Shown: one piece after another, positions 55,537 through 64,000 of the stretch
Numbering within the stretch: the first letter of the stretch is position 1
How the letters are laid out: each line of letters starts with the position of its first letter
NCBI GenBank assembly: GCA_017305195.1
Contig: JAFKMU010000035.1
Span: forward strand, 62,001-126,000
Direction of reading: 5' to 3'
Length of the DNA: 64,000 nt
Origin: Verrucomicrobiota bacterium
Lineage (GTDB): Bacteria > Verrucomicrobiota > Verrucomicrobiia > Chthoniobacterales > Terrimicrobiaceae
Made by a program: the position numbers and the translations under genes
Notes under the pieces: model-generated
What the model was told of the DNA's origin: nothing
The model's database searches: none
What the model saw: the letters and a program-made list of their open reading frames with translations, nothing else

Positions 55537-56721
55537 ATGGCAAAAGAACAGTTCCAAAGAACAAAACCGCACGTCAACATTGGCACGATCGGCCACGTTG
55601 ACCACGGTAAGACTACGCTCACGGCCGCGATCACGACCGTGCTCGCCAAGGCTGGCAAAGCCAAGGCGATGAACTACGCTGATATCGACGCTGCTCCCGA
55701 AGAAAAAGAGCGCGGTATCACGATCAACACCGCTCACGTTGAGTACGAGACCGACAACCGCCACTACGCGCACGTCGACTGTCCCGGACACGCCGACTAT
55801 GTGAAGAACATGATCACCGGTGCGGCCCAGATGGACGGTGCTATCCTCGTCGTCAGCTCCGCAGACGGCCCGATGCCCCAGACCCGCGAGCACATCCTCC
55901 TCGCCCGTCAGGTCGGCGTTCCGTCGATCGTCGTGTTCATGAACAAGGTGGACATGGTGGACGACAAGGACCTCCTCGACCTCGTCGAGATGGAAGTCCG
56001 TGAACTCCTGAGCAAATACGAATTTCCTGGCGACGACATCCCGATCGTCAAGGGCAGCGCTCTCAAGGCTCTCGAAGGAGACGCCGAGTACGAGAAGCTG
56101 ATCCTCGACCTCATGTCCGCCGTTGACGAATACATCCCGACGCCGGAGCGTCCGAAGGATCTTCCCTTCCTCATGCCGGTGGAAGACGTGTTCAACATTG
56201 AAGGTCGCGGCACTGTCGCCACCGGTCGTGTCGAGCGCGGTATCCTCAAGAAGATGGAAGAAGTCGAGATCGTTGGCATCAAGCCGACCGTCAAGACGAC
56301 CGTCACCGACATCGAAATGTTCCGCAAGCTCCTCGACTCCGCCGAAGCCGGCGACAACGTCGGTGTGCTCCTCCGCGGTGTTAAGAAGGAAGACATCGAG
56401 CGCGGTCAGGTCATCGCCAAGCCCGGTTCGATCAAGCCCCACCGCAAGTTCAAGGCTGAGATCTACGTGCTGAGCAAGGACGAAGGCGGCCGTCACACGC
56501 CGTTCTTCTCGAACTACCGCCCGCAGTTCTATTTCCGTACCACGGACGTGACCGGCACCATCAAGCTCCCCGAGGGCGTGGAAATGGTTATGCCTGGTGA
56601 CAACGTCTCCATCGAGGTCGAGCTGATCACTCCGATCGCCATGGAAAAGACGATCCGCTTCGCCATTCGCGAAGGCGGCCGCACCGTCGGTGCTGGACGC
56701 GTGGCGGACATTCTGGAATAA
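55537..56721 (+). CDS. tuf: translation elongation factor Tu
   Basis: A 394-residue EF-Tu starting [20 protein letters not shown] (ATG at 55537). The G1 motif GHVDHGKT is at 19-26, followed by the switch region [33 protein letters not shown], the NKVD box and the domain 2 segment [17 protein letters not shown]. It brings aminoacyl-tRNA to the ribosome. It sits between tRNA-Thr and tRNA-Trp, as in the usual tRNA-tufB-secE-nusG cluster. Confidence 0.98.
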   Translation: MAKEQFQRTKPHVNIGTIGHVDHGKTTLTAAITTVLAKAGKAKAMNYADIDAAPEEKERGITINTAHVEYETDNRHYAHVDCPGHADYVKNMITGAAQMDGAILVVSSADGPMPQTREHILLARQVGVPSIVVFMNKVDMVDDKDLLDLVEMEVRELLSKYEFPGDDIPIVKGSALKALEGDAEYEKLILDLMSAVDEYIPTPERPKDLPFLMPVEDVFNIEGRGTVATGRVERGILKKMEEVEIVGIKPTVKTTVTDIEMFRKLLDSAEAGDNVGVLLRGVKKEDIERGQVIAKPGSIKPHRKFKAEIYVLSKDEGGRHTPFFSNYRPQFYFRTTDVTGTIKLPEGVEMVMPGDNVSIEVELITPIAMEKTIRFAIREGGRTVGAGRVADILE

Positions 56722-56741
56722 GTTAAAGCCTCTTTTGCCAA

Positions 56742-56814
<73 letters not shown>

Positions 56815-56857
56815 AGCAAAGGCATTATTCCATACATCCCTAAATTCGTACCCATTC

Positions 56858-57073
56858 ATGTTCGGTAATATCCGCAAGTTTGTCACCGAGGTCCGCGTGG
56901 AGCTCGGCAAGGCCCAGTGGCCTTGGGACCCCAATGAAAAAGGTTTCAAGCGCTACAAGGAACTCGCGGATTCGACCATGGTGGTTTTGATTGCGATGGT
57001 TATCCTGGGCGCTTACATCGCACTCTTTGATTTCTTCCTCATCAATATCGTCGGTTTCCTGACGAGACAGTAA
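56858..57073 (+). CDS. secE: preprotein translocase subunit SecE
   Basis: A 71-residue single-helix SecE. A basic amphipathic N-terminus with FVTEVRVELGKAQWP, the hallmark loop before the helix, and one membrane helix (about 40-64, VVLIAMVILGAYIALFDFFL). It has an insertion around DPNEKGFKRYKEL compared with the shortest forms. It clamps SecY. nusG follows six bases downstream. Confidence 0.95.
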   Translation: MFGNIRKFVTEVRVELGKAQWPWDPNEKGFKRYKELADSTMVVLIAMVILGAYIALFDFFLINIVGFLTRQ

Positions 57074-57079
57074 TTACAC

Positions 57080-57643
57080 ATGCCGATCGCACCCCGAGAC
57101 CAGTGGTATGTCGTGCACGTTCTCTCCGGACAGGAGCAGAAAGTGCAGGATAATCTCATCCGCCGCATCAAACTGGAGGAGATGAGCGATTATGTGTTCG
57201 AAGTTCTCATTCCCACGGAACGCGTGCAGGAGATCAAGCGCGGCAAGAAGACCGAGACGACTCGGAAATTCTTCCCCGGCTATCTGATCGTCAACATGCA
57301 CCTGCTGGATGAGAACAACCAGCTTGTCGACAAGACCTGGTACTTCGTCCGCGAAACGGACGGCGTGATCGGGTTTGCCGGCTCGAAGGATCGCCCGACC
57401 CCGATGCGAACCAAGGAGGTCGAGAGCCTGCTGGCCCAAGTCCGCGAGCGTGAGGACACCGTCAAGCCAAAGATCAGCTTCGAAGTCGGAGACAAGGTCA
57501 AGGTGGCCGATGGTCCGTTCCAGAACCAGAACGGCATCGTCGAGGAAATCGATCCCGAGCGCGGCAAGCTGCGCGTGTCGGTTACCATCTTCGGTCGTGA
57601 GACCCCGGTGGACCTCGAGTACTGGCAGGTCGAAAAGGCCTGA
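57080..57643 (+). CDS. nusG: transcription antitermination protein NusG
   Basis: A 187-residue NusG. The NGN domain (about 5-125) has QWYVVHVLSGQEQKVQDNL and KRGKKTETTRKFFPGYLIVN; the KOW domain (about 133-187) has FEVGDKVKVADGPFQNQNGI. It links RNA polymerase to Rho and the ribosome. A strong terminator follows, so it is not followed by the rplK-rplA genes as is usual. Confidence 0.97.
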   Translation: MPIAPRDQWYVVHVLSGQEQKVQDNLIRRIKLEEMSDYVFEVLIPTERVQEIKRGKKTETTRKFFPGYLIVNMHLLDENNQLVDKTWYFVRETDGVIGFAGSKDRPTPMRTKEVESLLAQVREREDTVKPKISFEVGDKVKVADGPFQNQNGIVEEIDPERGKLRVSVTIFGRETPVDLEYWQVEKA

Positions 57644-57668
57644 TATTTTTCCCCAACGCATTTTACCC

Positions 57669-57705
57669 GAAGGGCCGTCCTGCAAAGGTCGGCCCTTCTT
57701 CTTTT
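57669..57705 (+). terminator. intrinsic terminator after nusG
   Basis: GAAGGGCC and GGCCCTTC pair, with an inner extension around CCT/AGG and a GCAA-like loop, followed by TTCTTTT. It lies about 25 bases after the nusG stop and closes the tRNA-Thr-tuf-tRNA-Trp-secE-nusG operon. Confidence 0.9.
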
Positions 57706-57821
57706 CCCCTCTTGGCTGCCACCTCATGCGTGTTTCCATGAGGCCTGCATCGGGGGCGGTGATTGCTCTTGCCCTCGCGGGAGCGAGCCGGTATCAACTG
57801 ACAGTAGTTCCTTAACCCAAA

Positions 57822-58118
57822 ATGCTTCCTCTTCTTCTCGCCGGAGGCGCCTATATTGCGCCCATCACCACGACGCAGTCCTCGACCGCTGCGGTCGACA
57901 TGTACAATCACACCCTGCGCGGCGAGCGCATTCTGGCCAGCGAAGTCGTCTGTCGCGGCCGCTGGGGCACGCCGATGCTTCCCGATGGCAAGGGCGGATA
58001 CAGCCTCATCTCCCCGATCAACCCTGAGTTCATCGCTCTGAGCCTCATTCAGCCGCCCAAGACCTCCGGAACTCCGTTCCGCCCGGCCGTGACGGTGAGT
58101 GTCCCGGTGATCGAGTAA
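57822..58118 (+). CDS. small hypothetical protein, 98 aa
   Basis: Starts MLPLLLAGGAYIAPITTTQS, hydrophobic at the N-terminus, then a polar beta-rich part (GERILASEVVCRGRWGTPML, GKGGYSLISPINPEF). No family recognised. No convincing Shine-Dalgarno. In the same frame upstream, 57726-57815 encodes MRVSMRPASGAVIALALAGA and stops at TAA just before this start, so the true N-terminus is uncertain. It may be exported. Confidence 0.5.
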   Translation: MLPLLLAGGAYIAPITTTQSSTAAVDMYNHTLRGERILASEVVCRGRWGTPMLPDGKGGYSLISPINPEFIALSLIQPPKTSGTPFRPAVTVSVPVIE

Positions 58119-58175
58119 GGGAAGATTTTGAGGGATTCGCTTTGCTCCGGGCTTCGGAGCAGTTATCAGATCGCC

Positions 58176-58916
58176 ATGCGCGCGTTTTTTGTTCTCGCGG
58201 GAGCGGTGCTCCTTGCGTCCTGTGCCCATCGTGAACCGGAGATTCATGCCGTGGACCCCACCTCGCTCGGCGATCGGCTTTCCACCGTGGCAAAGGCTCA
58301 CAATTCCGCCCGGCATGAGCAATTCACCGAGCAGTTTGCCCGCAACGCCACGATCCAGCTGCCCGCCTCCCCGCGCGGCTCTGGTGTCTCAGGGTATCTC
58401 ACCGCACTGGCGCTCGATCCGTATACCATCTCCTTCACGAAGCCCGAGATGGTCTACTCCCTGCCGACTCGCGCCGCGACTCGCAGCACGATGATCGCCA
58501 GCGCCCCCGGGCGCTTCAACATCCAGGAACGCGTGACGGTGGATTGGATCTGGGAGGATGGAGCCTGGAAAATCGCGCGCATCGCCGTCTCCGAATGGCC
58601 GGCCATCGTCGGCACCTGGCGGCGCAGCGGCTTGAAAGGCGAAGGTTCCATCGAGCTGCGCATCCTGCCCGGCAATACCTACGCCATTTATCTCGGTGAA
58701 GATATGGCCGTGCCAGCCTTCCGTGGTCGCTACAGCCTCGAGGGCAACCGGATTACCTTTACCGATACTTCTGCCAACGAGGCGACTCGCTTCGAAAGCG
58801 CTCCAGGCGTCTACACCTACATCGTGTCCGGCCGCGGCGTAAATCTGATCCGTGTCGAGGACTCCAACTCCTGGCGGAAAGAACGCTTCGAAGGCGACTG
58901 GACCGGCTCGCGGTAA
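58176..58916 (+). CDS. putative lipoprotein, 246 aa
   Basis: MRAFFVLAGAVLLASC carries a lipobox (LLAS followed by Cys16), so the ATG at 58176 is preferred over a GTG-like extension. After the lipobox the protein has two halves: an SnoaL/NTF2-like looking first half (HEQFTEQFARNATIQLPAS through DWIWEDGAWKIARIAVSEWP) and a second half with IVGTWRRSGLKGEGSIELRI repeated beta strands ending GVNLIRVEDSNSW. No function is assigned. It follows the 98-aa gene closely. Confidence 0.7.
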   Translation: MRAFFVLAGAVLLASCAHREPEIHAVDPTSLGDRLSTVAKAHNSARHEQFTEQFARNATIQLPASPRGSGVSGYLTALALDPYTISFTKPEMVYSLPTRAATRSTMIASAPGRFNIQERVTVDWIWEDGAWKIARIAVSEWPAIVGTWRRSGLKGEGSIELRILPGNTYAIYLGEDMAVPAFRGRYSLEGNRITFTDTSANEATRFESAPGVYTYIVSGRGVNLIRVEDSNSWRKERFEGDWTGSR

Positions 58917-59455
58917 CTCGCGAGCAGCAGGACTGCGCCAGCTTTCAGTATCCGGCGAACACCGGAAAATCATCGCGCGCGGCTGGCGAGGGATTTTCCT
59001 GCCGACATCTTCTCGCGGAGCGGACATCAAACCATGCCGCTCGTTCCCGGCCTGATTTTGCAAAGTCCGGATGTGGGAACCTAACTGCATGGGATGATGG
59101 GCTGGGTCCCGTGAAGAATTTCGCGGAGCTGCGTGACGGAATTCACTGAGCCCGCTCCTGCATGCGCGGATATCGGGAACTCATGGGAGGATTCCTGTTT
59201 GCACGCAGTCTGGTTAGGAAGCAGGTAGTTAGCATAACTCCAGCAACTCATTGGCTATCTCAGTATCGAGATAGGATAAGATCTCGCCCATCGGTTAATG
59301 ACGACATCTTCCTTGTCTGTCAGATGCGCTTTCCGGAAGGCATTGACCTCCAACTAGCGCCATTCTAGCTTCGGCCTCTTATTCGACAGTTCCCCGACGG
59401 CCCATCGGCGAACTTAAATACCCAGGGCGCATCAAACCTCACACACATAATCACA
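58917..59455. other. 539-base gap without a convincing gene
   Basis: A short open frame (59162-59368) lacks composition or start signals of a gene. I see a perfect inverted repeat CTATCTC-AGTATC-GAGATAG (59255-59274) and a possible promoter TTGACC (59343-59348) with a -10-like TAGCTT 17 bases later, which may serve the ABC ATPase gene downstream. Composition is less GC-rich than the surroundings (about 59200-59400). Confidence 0.55.
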
Positions 59456-60574
59456 ATGGCAAAAGTCAGCCTGAAAAATGTCTTTAAAATCTACCCGGGA
59501 GAAAATGGCGGGGATGTCACCGCGGTGACAGACTTCAATCTGGAGGTCGAGGATCGCGAATTCGTTGTCTTCGTCGGCCCTTCCGGCTGTGGAAAATCCA
59601 CGACCTTGCGAATGATCGCGGGTCTCGAGGAAATCTCCAAAGGAGATGTCTCCATCGGAGACAAGCGGGTGAACGACGTTCCGCCGAAGGATCGCGACAT
59701 CGCCATGGTCTTCCAAAACTACGCTCTCTACCCGCACATGAGCGTCTACGACAACATGGCCTTCGGCCTCAAACTGCGAAAATACCCAAAGGCGGAGATT
59801 CACTCCCGAGTGATGGATGCCGCTGCGATCCTGGGCATCGAGCAATATCTGGAGCGCAAGCCAAAGGCCCTCTCCGGCGGGCAGCGCCAGCGAGTGGCCG
59901 TGGGGCGCGCGATCGTCCGCCAGCCCAAGGTGTTCCTTTTCGACGAGCCGCTTTCCAATCTTGATGCCAAGATGCGGGTGCAGATGCGCACGGAGATCAC
60001 CAAGCTCCATCAGCGTCTGCAGGCCACGATGATCTATGTGACCCACGACCAGGTCGAGGCAATGACCATGGGCACCCGCATCGTGGTGATGAAGGATGGC
60101 TTTATCCAACAGGTGGACGCTCCGCTCACGATCTACAGCGAGCCCGTGAATCTCTTCGTCGCTGGCTTCCTCGGCACCCCGCCGATGAATTTTGTGAAAG
60201 GCACTCTGGCAGGCAGGGAAGGAGCCGTCGTTTTCAAGGAAATCCAGGGAGGCGCCGTGGAGCTGCAGCTCGGTGATCGCAAGGCTGCTGCCGCATACAT
60301 CGGCAAGGAGGCGATCCTGGGCGTGCGGCCTGAGGATTGCGATCGGGTCGCTCCCGGCGTGGCGGCGGCGGGAAGTTCCTTCCAGGCGGTGGTGGATATG
60401 GTCGAGCCAATGGGGGCGGAGACTTATTTCTACCTCCAGACCGGGGCGCATACGATCATCAGTCGCACCTCGACAATGATGCTTCAGCGGGAGACCGGAA
60501 ACCGCCAGGAGTTTGCGATCAATGTGAACAAGGTGCACTTATTCGATCCGGTGACGACCAACCGAATCGTTTAG
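59456..60574 (+). CDS. sugar-type ABC transporter ATP-binding protein (UgpC/MsmX/MalK family)
   Basis: A 372-residue importer ATPase. Walker A GPSGCGKST is at 41-49, the ABC signature LSGGQRQR at 139-146, Walker B VFLFDEP with D163-E164 and the H-loop in THDQVEAM. The C-terminal TOBE/OB domain (about 240-370) is typical of UgpC/MsmX-like subunits, which serve several carbohydrate or glycerol-3-phosphate importers. Its partner permeases are not adjacent, so it may be a shared multitask ATPase. Confidence 0.93.
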   Translation: MAKVSLKNVFKIYPGENGGDVTAVTDFNLEVEDREFVVFVGPSGCGKSTTLRMIAGLEEISKGDVSIGDKRVNDVPPKDRDIAMVFQNYALYPHMSVYDNMAFGLKLRKYPKAEIHSRVMDAAAILGIEQYLERKPKALSGGQRQRVAVGRAIVRQPKVFLFDEPLSNLDAKMRVQMRTEITKLHQRLQATMIYVTHDQVEAMTMGTRIVVMKDGFIQQVDAPLTIYSEPVNLFVAGFLGTPPMNFVKGTLAGREGAVVFKEIQGGAVELQLGDRKAAAAYIGKEAILGVRPEDCDRVAPGVAAAGSSFQAVVDMVEPMGAETYFYLQTGAHTIISRTSTMMLQRETGNRQEFAINVNKVHLFDPVTTNRIV

Positions 60575-60585
60575 CGAGGCTCTCG

Positions 60586-60644
60586 CCGACCGGGATGGCC
60601 CATGCTGTCCCGGTCGGGCGCGCGTCGCCCTTACTCCTTTTTTG
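60586..60644 (+). terminator. probable terminator after the ABC ATPase gene
   Basis: CCGACCGGGA and TCCCGGTCGG form a perfect 10-bp stem with a 12-base loop, 11 bases after the stop. The T-run (CCTTTTTTGG) comes about 21 bases later, so it is imperfect as an intrinsic terminator. Confidence 0.55.
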
Positions 60645-60768
60645 GAGGATTTTCCGGACGCGTTTCCTCGCGCAGCAGGAGAGCCGATTTTTCAACATTT
60701 GGCTGTCAGGGAAACCGACAAGTTGCTGGCTCTTGATAATTTATCGTTCAGGAATACTGTGATTGATC

Positions 60769-61407
60769 ATGGATACTTCGAGGGACTGTTGTTATTCATG
60801 GGAGCGTAGGGTTGAGCGTTTCCCAATATTCAAGACGAGGGCGTTTTCCCTGGTTGAGCTATTAACGGTGATAGCAATTATTTCGACCCTGGGAGGTCTT
60901 GCTATCACGGCGCTTTCGGGAATTTCTTCTTCCCGGGCGTCAGCAAATGGAGCCAGCCTCGTGGCGGATGTTCTGCTATCCGCCCGTCAGCTTGCCCTTA
61001 GCTCCGGGGAACCTGTGGCTGTTGTTTTTGCTGCGCGCGTCCATTCGGAAAAGCCTCAGGCGATCATGCTGCTGGAGGGATCGTGGCAGGACGGAGCCCT
61101 GCGTTGGAAACCGGCATCGCGGTGGCAGTTGTTTGGCAATGAGATCAGCGTGGTCCCGTTCGAGCGAGATCAGTCGGATTCGCTCTATCGATCCGGCACG
61201 GCGGGGCTGGGCGCTGGCCTGGATATACCGCTCGCGGGAGAAAAGGTTACCGATTATTTTTATCTCATCTACCGTCCTAATGGTTCGATTGACGCCCCCC
61301 AGATAGCGCCGAGTGTAGCCATTCGCAGACAAACCAAGGAATCCGTGAATGACTACGTTGTTGTTGCCCAGGAAAACACCGGTCGTATCAAGATCGTTGG
61401 AGACTAA
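60769..61407 (+). CDS. prepilin-like protein, Verru_Chthon cassette protein D
   Basis: A 212-residue protein starting MDTSRDCCYSWERRVERFPI (ATG at 60769). The type IV prepilin peptidase site is KTRA|FSLVELLTVIAIIST, with the +5 Glu of mature numbering. The rest contains a conserved beta-rich region (GNEISVVPFERDQSDSLYRS, VTDYFYLIYRPNGS). This order and size match the lineage-specific D protein as I remember it. It starts a four-gene overlapping operon. Confidence 0.85.
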   Translation: MDTSRDCCYSWERRVERFPIFKTRAFSLVELLTVIAIISTLGGLAITALSGISSSRASANGASLVADVLLSARQLALSSGEPVAVVFAARVHSEKPQAIMLLEGSWQDGALRWKPASRWQLFGNEISVVPFERDQSDSLYRSGTAGLGAGLDIPLAGEKVTDYFYLIYRPNGSIDAPQIAPSVAIRRQTKESVNDYVVVAQENTGRIKIVGD

Positions 61408-61846
61408 ACGGGCTCCTTCGTCCACCGGGGGCTTCAGCCTGGTCGAGGTGGTCGTGGCGATCGGGATATTTGCCTTTTGTATCGTCGCTTTGATCGGGTT
61501 GCTGCAAGTGGCGCTTACCTCCGTACGTGAGTCTCAGGTGGATTCCTCGCTCGCCAGCGTGATGGGCAATCTTTCCGCCCGCCTCAACACTATCGATGCG
61601 ACAGAATTGTCGACGGTTAATGGAACCAATCACTATTTTGACCTTACGGGCATGCCGTTGTCTGCTTCCAATGACCCGTCCGTGTACTTCCGGGCCAAAT
61701 GGACCGCGGTGGATTCCGTAACGATGGCTTCCCTCTTTGATCTGCCGGGCGGCGTCAACCTGCGGACGTGGACCGTGGCGATAGAATACCCGGCTCCGCA
61801 GTACGGGAAATCCCTGCGGTTTCTGGTCGGCAGACGAGCCTGGTGA
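61349..61846 (+). CDS. prepilin-like protein, Verru_Chthon cassette protein B
   Basis: A 165-residue protein; the site STGG|FSLVEVVVAIGIFAFC gives the prepilin cleavage and a membrane helix. Its start overlaps the end of gene D by 59 bases. The remainder has the segment LDSSLASVMGNLSAR-like with GMPLSASNDPSVYFRAKWTA and a strand region TVAIEYPAPQYGKSLRFLVG. The order D-B-C-A is as expected. Confidence 0.85.
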   Translation: MTTLLLPRKTPVVSRSLETKRAPSSTGGFSLVEVVVAIGIFAFCIVALIGLLQVALTSVRESQVDSSLASVMGNLSARLNTIDATELSTVNGTNHYFDLTGMPLSASNDPSVYFRAKWTAVDSVTMASLFDLPGGVNLRTWTVAIEYPAPQYGKSLRFLVGRRAW

Positions 61847-62760
61847 TGAAGAAGAGCAATGGTTTCACTTTGATCGAGTTGCTGGCAGGAGTGGCGGTCC
61901 TCTCCATGCTGCTCGTGCTCATCTTTAATGTGATCGACCGCACCGGGTCCCTCTCCTCGGGCAGCATGTCGAAGATGGAGGCCGCGCGCATTGCCCGGGA
62001 GTGTTTTGATCTGATTGGGCGGGATTTGTCTGGCGCACAACTGCCATACAACCGAGCGGCCACGAATTCGCTGCAGTTCCTCGTCAACCCCGCGGATCTC
62101 GATACTGCCTATGCTAACCCGCATTCCATCTTTTGGCAGGCACCCCTGGCAGGTTCCTCCGAGAATGGCAACCTGGCCATGGCGGGGTATTTTGTCCAAA
62201 GAGAGTTGGTGACGGCGGACCCAAAGCAAAACCGCTTCCAGCTTCGTCGCCTGTACGTGGAGCAATCGGACACGAACCGCTTTGGTCTCCTTTCCACCAA
62301 TGGCGGAACTCCCTGGTACAAGGCTTTGGCCCCGGAGTTTGCTCCGACGAGCGAGTCTCCGCAGACTGCTCAGAATTTCAAGGGATGGGTGGCCGACGGC
62401 GTGCTCGGGCTCTGGGTGCGATGTCTGGATGCAACCGGCAACCCGATCAAGCTCTCGGCCGCGGGGACGGATCTTCAAGCCTCCTTTGATTCACGCAAGG
62501 CTTTCCAGACCGATCGCAATCGCTACCCCTCCACGGATTTCTCTGCGCTGCCCGCCTTTGTCGAGGTCGGGATGGTTACGTGTTCCTCCAGTGACGCTCG
62601 GAAGATCACGAGACTTCCCTCGTCGGGTACGAGCCGCAATCCGGATACCTTCTATGAGGACCTAAATGCCTTCGCTAGCGCGTTGCAGACCGATAATCCC
62701 GGGGCGAAATCGATTACGGTTTCCGTCCGCATCATTCCCATCCTGACAGCCGATCCTTGA
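61846..62760 (+). CDS. prepilin-like protein, Verru_Chthon cassette protein C
   Basis: A 304-residue protein starting MKKSNGFTLIELLAGVAVLS (ATG at 61846, overlapping the B stop as TGATG), with cleavage after Gly6. The mature part is large (about 298 residues) with IARECFDLIGRDLSGAQLPYN and AFVEVGMVTCSSSDARKI. It has the general shape of a type II minor pseudopilin such as GspJ, which joins the pilus tip. Confidence 0.85.
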   Translation: MKKSNGFTLIELLAGVAVLSMLLVLIFNVIDRTGSLSSGSMSKMEAARIARECFDLIGRDLSGAQLPYNRAATNSLQFLVNPADLDTAYANPHSIFWQAPLAGSSENGNLAMAGYFVQRELVTADPKQNRFQLRRLYVEQSDTNRFGLLSTNGGTPWYKALAPEFAPTSESPQTAQNFKGWVADGVLGLWVRCLDATGNPIKLSAAGTDLQASFDSRKAFQTDRNRYPSTDFSALPAFVEVGMVTCSSSDARKITRLPSSGTSRNPDTFYEDLNAFASALQTDNPGAKSITVSVRIIPILTADP

Positions 62761-64000
62761 ATGAAGTTCCAACGATCAGATCGCGCTTCTGCGCTCATTA
62801 TTATCCTAGCCGCCGTCGTGATGGTGACCATCCTGTGTGTGGCTTTCCTGCATTTCGCAGGTACGGAAAGGCGTTCATCGCGGCTGGCTCTGAATGCCAC
62901 CGTTGCCCGCGCCCTCGCCAACGTGGGGGCGGACGCGGCATTGGCCAAGCTCAAGTATGCGACGGAGGCGGGCATGCAGACAGGTCGGCTATGGTCGTCG
63001 GAGCCGGGCAGGATCCGTATCTTTCCGGCAGGCAACCTTTCCTCGTATGAGGATGTCGATCTCTTCTCTGCCTTGCCGGGGCCGGATGTGCCGGGCGCGA
63101 CAGATGTCAACAGCGTCGACCTGAACAAGCCCTCTTACCAGGGGAAGCATCCCATCGCGGAACCGGCGTCTTCCGGCGGAGCAGCTCCTATGAAAGTCGG
63201 ATGGATTGATTTGCTTGCAGATCCCGGCAGCACAGCCTCGCGGGAGAATCCGATCATTGGCCGGGTGGCCTATTGGGTTGATGACGAGAGCTGCAAGATC
63301 AACATCAACATTGCGGACGGCAGCAAGAAGGACTCGAATCTGAGCTTTGGCTTTGGCACTCCATCAGAGGTGAGTCTGGAGGCGCTTAGGAAGCCTGACG
63401 GCTCCCGCATCAGCACTGCGCAGGCGGCAAAGATCAGCGAGTACGCCTGGAATCGTGGATTTAACTCCGCAGCCGAGGTCACCATGGCCGCGGAAAACGG
63501 CGAGGCTTCCGAGGAGTTTTTTGAAAGGAACAAGTTTGCTCTGACTCACTACAGCAAGGCTCCGGAGATCAGCTTTATGGGGGACCCGAGGATCTATCTT
63601 TTTCCCGCTGTGCGGCTTTCCTCGAACGGAGCCACCGCCAACGGGTTGGTGCGGTCGTGGTTGACCAATGCCTATGGCGTGGCGCTCGACTCGGGATTGA
63701 CGAATTATCTGGCGTACTCGGGCAGCACGGATGCCAAGCGCATCTCGATCACGGACCCGATCAACTTTGTCTATCCCACATCGCGGCAGATCGAATCCGC
63801 GCTGCCCGGCAAGGCGCCATTTTACCAGTATGGCCGGCATTATTATCTGGATAACGCACAGTTCCTCTCAAGTGCGCCGTCGGGGACGAATCCAGAGAAC
63901 TATATTTTTGCCAAGAGAATCGCCGAGGCGATAAAGGGAGAGGATTCTCTCCAGGGAGCCTTCACCTGGCCGGGTTTCAGCGGGAGTGCCGCCGGGGGAT
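62761..64000 (+). CDS. Verru_Chthon cassette protein A, N-terminal part (runs off the window)
   Basis: The 413 codons inside the window are open to the end. MKFQRSDRASALIIILAAVV is an N-terminal membrane helix in a PilX/GspK-like style (no FxxxE prepilin site); then a helix with ERRSSRLALNATVARALANV. The later motif VAYWVDDESCKININIADGS is a signature I associate with cassette protein A. The gene begins right at the C stop codon. The rest of the protein is outside. Confidence 0.85.
   Translation, partial: MKFQRSDRASALIIILAAVVMVTILCVAFLHFAGTERRSSRLALNATVARALANVGADAALAKLKYATEAGMQTGRLWSSEPGRIRIFPAGNLSSYEDVDLFSALPGPDVPGATDVNSVDLNKPSYQGKHPIAEPASSGGAAPMKVGWIDLLADPGSTASRENPIIGRVAYWVDDESCKININIADGSKKDSNLSFGFGTPSEVSLEALRKPDGSRISTAQAAKISEYAWNRGFNSAAEVTMAAENGEASEEFFERNKFALTHYSKAPEISFMGDPRIYLFPAVRLSSNGATANGLVRSWLTNAYGVALDSGLTNYLAYSGSTDAKRISITDPINFVYPTSRQIESALPGKAPFYQYGRHYYLDNAQFLSSAPSGTNPENYIFAKRIAEAIKGEDSLQGAFTWPGFSGSAAGG

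Noticed and set aside
59162-59368. 68-codon open frame in the 539-base gap
   Set aside because: No ribosome binding site, no domain and unusual composition for this genome; likely random.

Overview
The window looks like a chromosomal segment of a Verrucomicrobiota bacterium, probably on the Chthoniobacter/Terrimicrobium (Spartobacteria) side. The strongest taxonomic sign is the run of four genes at the right edge (60769-64000) that match the 'Verru_Chthon cassette' D-B-C-A prepilin-like set. It is supported by an ECF sigma factor followed by a short 'KRYEQPPPGYFEDF' anti-sigma-like protein. The DNA is GC-rich with strong codon bias, so long antisense shadow reading frames are common. I see no phage, transposase, rRNA, CRISPR array or classical defence island. 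This is core-genome housekeeping DNA with some lineage-specific genes.

Layout. 1-3122: mnmE (partial), hisC, a YfcE-type phosphoesterase, tRNA-Leu(GAG), rplU-rpmA with an intrinsic terminator. 3354-8447: a secreted repeat protein, a hypothetical protein and a large hybrid sensor kinase. 8525-14259: on the minus strand, glpF-glpK-glpD (glycerol uptake and oxidation) followed by two peptide/nickel-type ABC permeases without their ATPases. 14375-20757: Gfo/Idh/MocA oxidoreductase, a PP2C phosphatase plus anti-sigma kinase pair, then a secreted protein, NfeD, FloA and a small membrane protein, and a small winged-helix-like gene. 21086-24530: ilvN-ilvC and accB-accC (minus). 24647-28525: secG, panC, nadB, aroE (plus). 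28544-31519: rbfA-nrnA-truB-ribF (minus). 31643-36983: DUF4230-like protein, DinG-type helicase, LptF/G-type permease, a hypothetical protein and a dihydrouridine synthase. 37262-39310: ECF sigma, anti-sigma-like and a catalytically dead HtrA-like protein. 39414-43425: panE and ndh, diverging from a lone nuoD; a DUF486 protein. 43470-44847: nrdR, an ATP-cone-like protein and a HIT protein behind a NrdR-box-like site. 44975-52635: kdpABCDE. 52818-55149: a double-psi-barrel-like secreted protein and a DUF6600-like protein. 55416-57643: tRNA-Thr, tuf, tRNA-Trp, secE, nusG. 57822-60574: small hypothetical proteins and a UgpC/MsmX-type ABC ATPase. 60769-end: the prepilin cassette.

Functional themes. 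Envelope sensing and stress recur: the hybrid kinase, the RsbU/RsbW-like pair, FloA/NfeD, and a sigma / anti-sigma / HtrA-like operon that resembles the RpoE-RseA-MucD arrangement but whose protease homologue has lost all three catalytic residues. Potassium supply is covered by a complete kdpABCDE operon with a candidate KdpE operator and a clear terminator. The nrdR operon carries a second, divergent ATP-cone-like protein, which is the most suggestive uncharacterised partner gene here.

Most starts were chosen by family N-termini rather than by longest reading frame. Family names come from recognised motifs and from memory of protein families; no database search was run.
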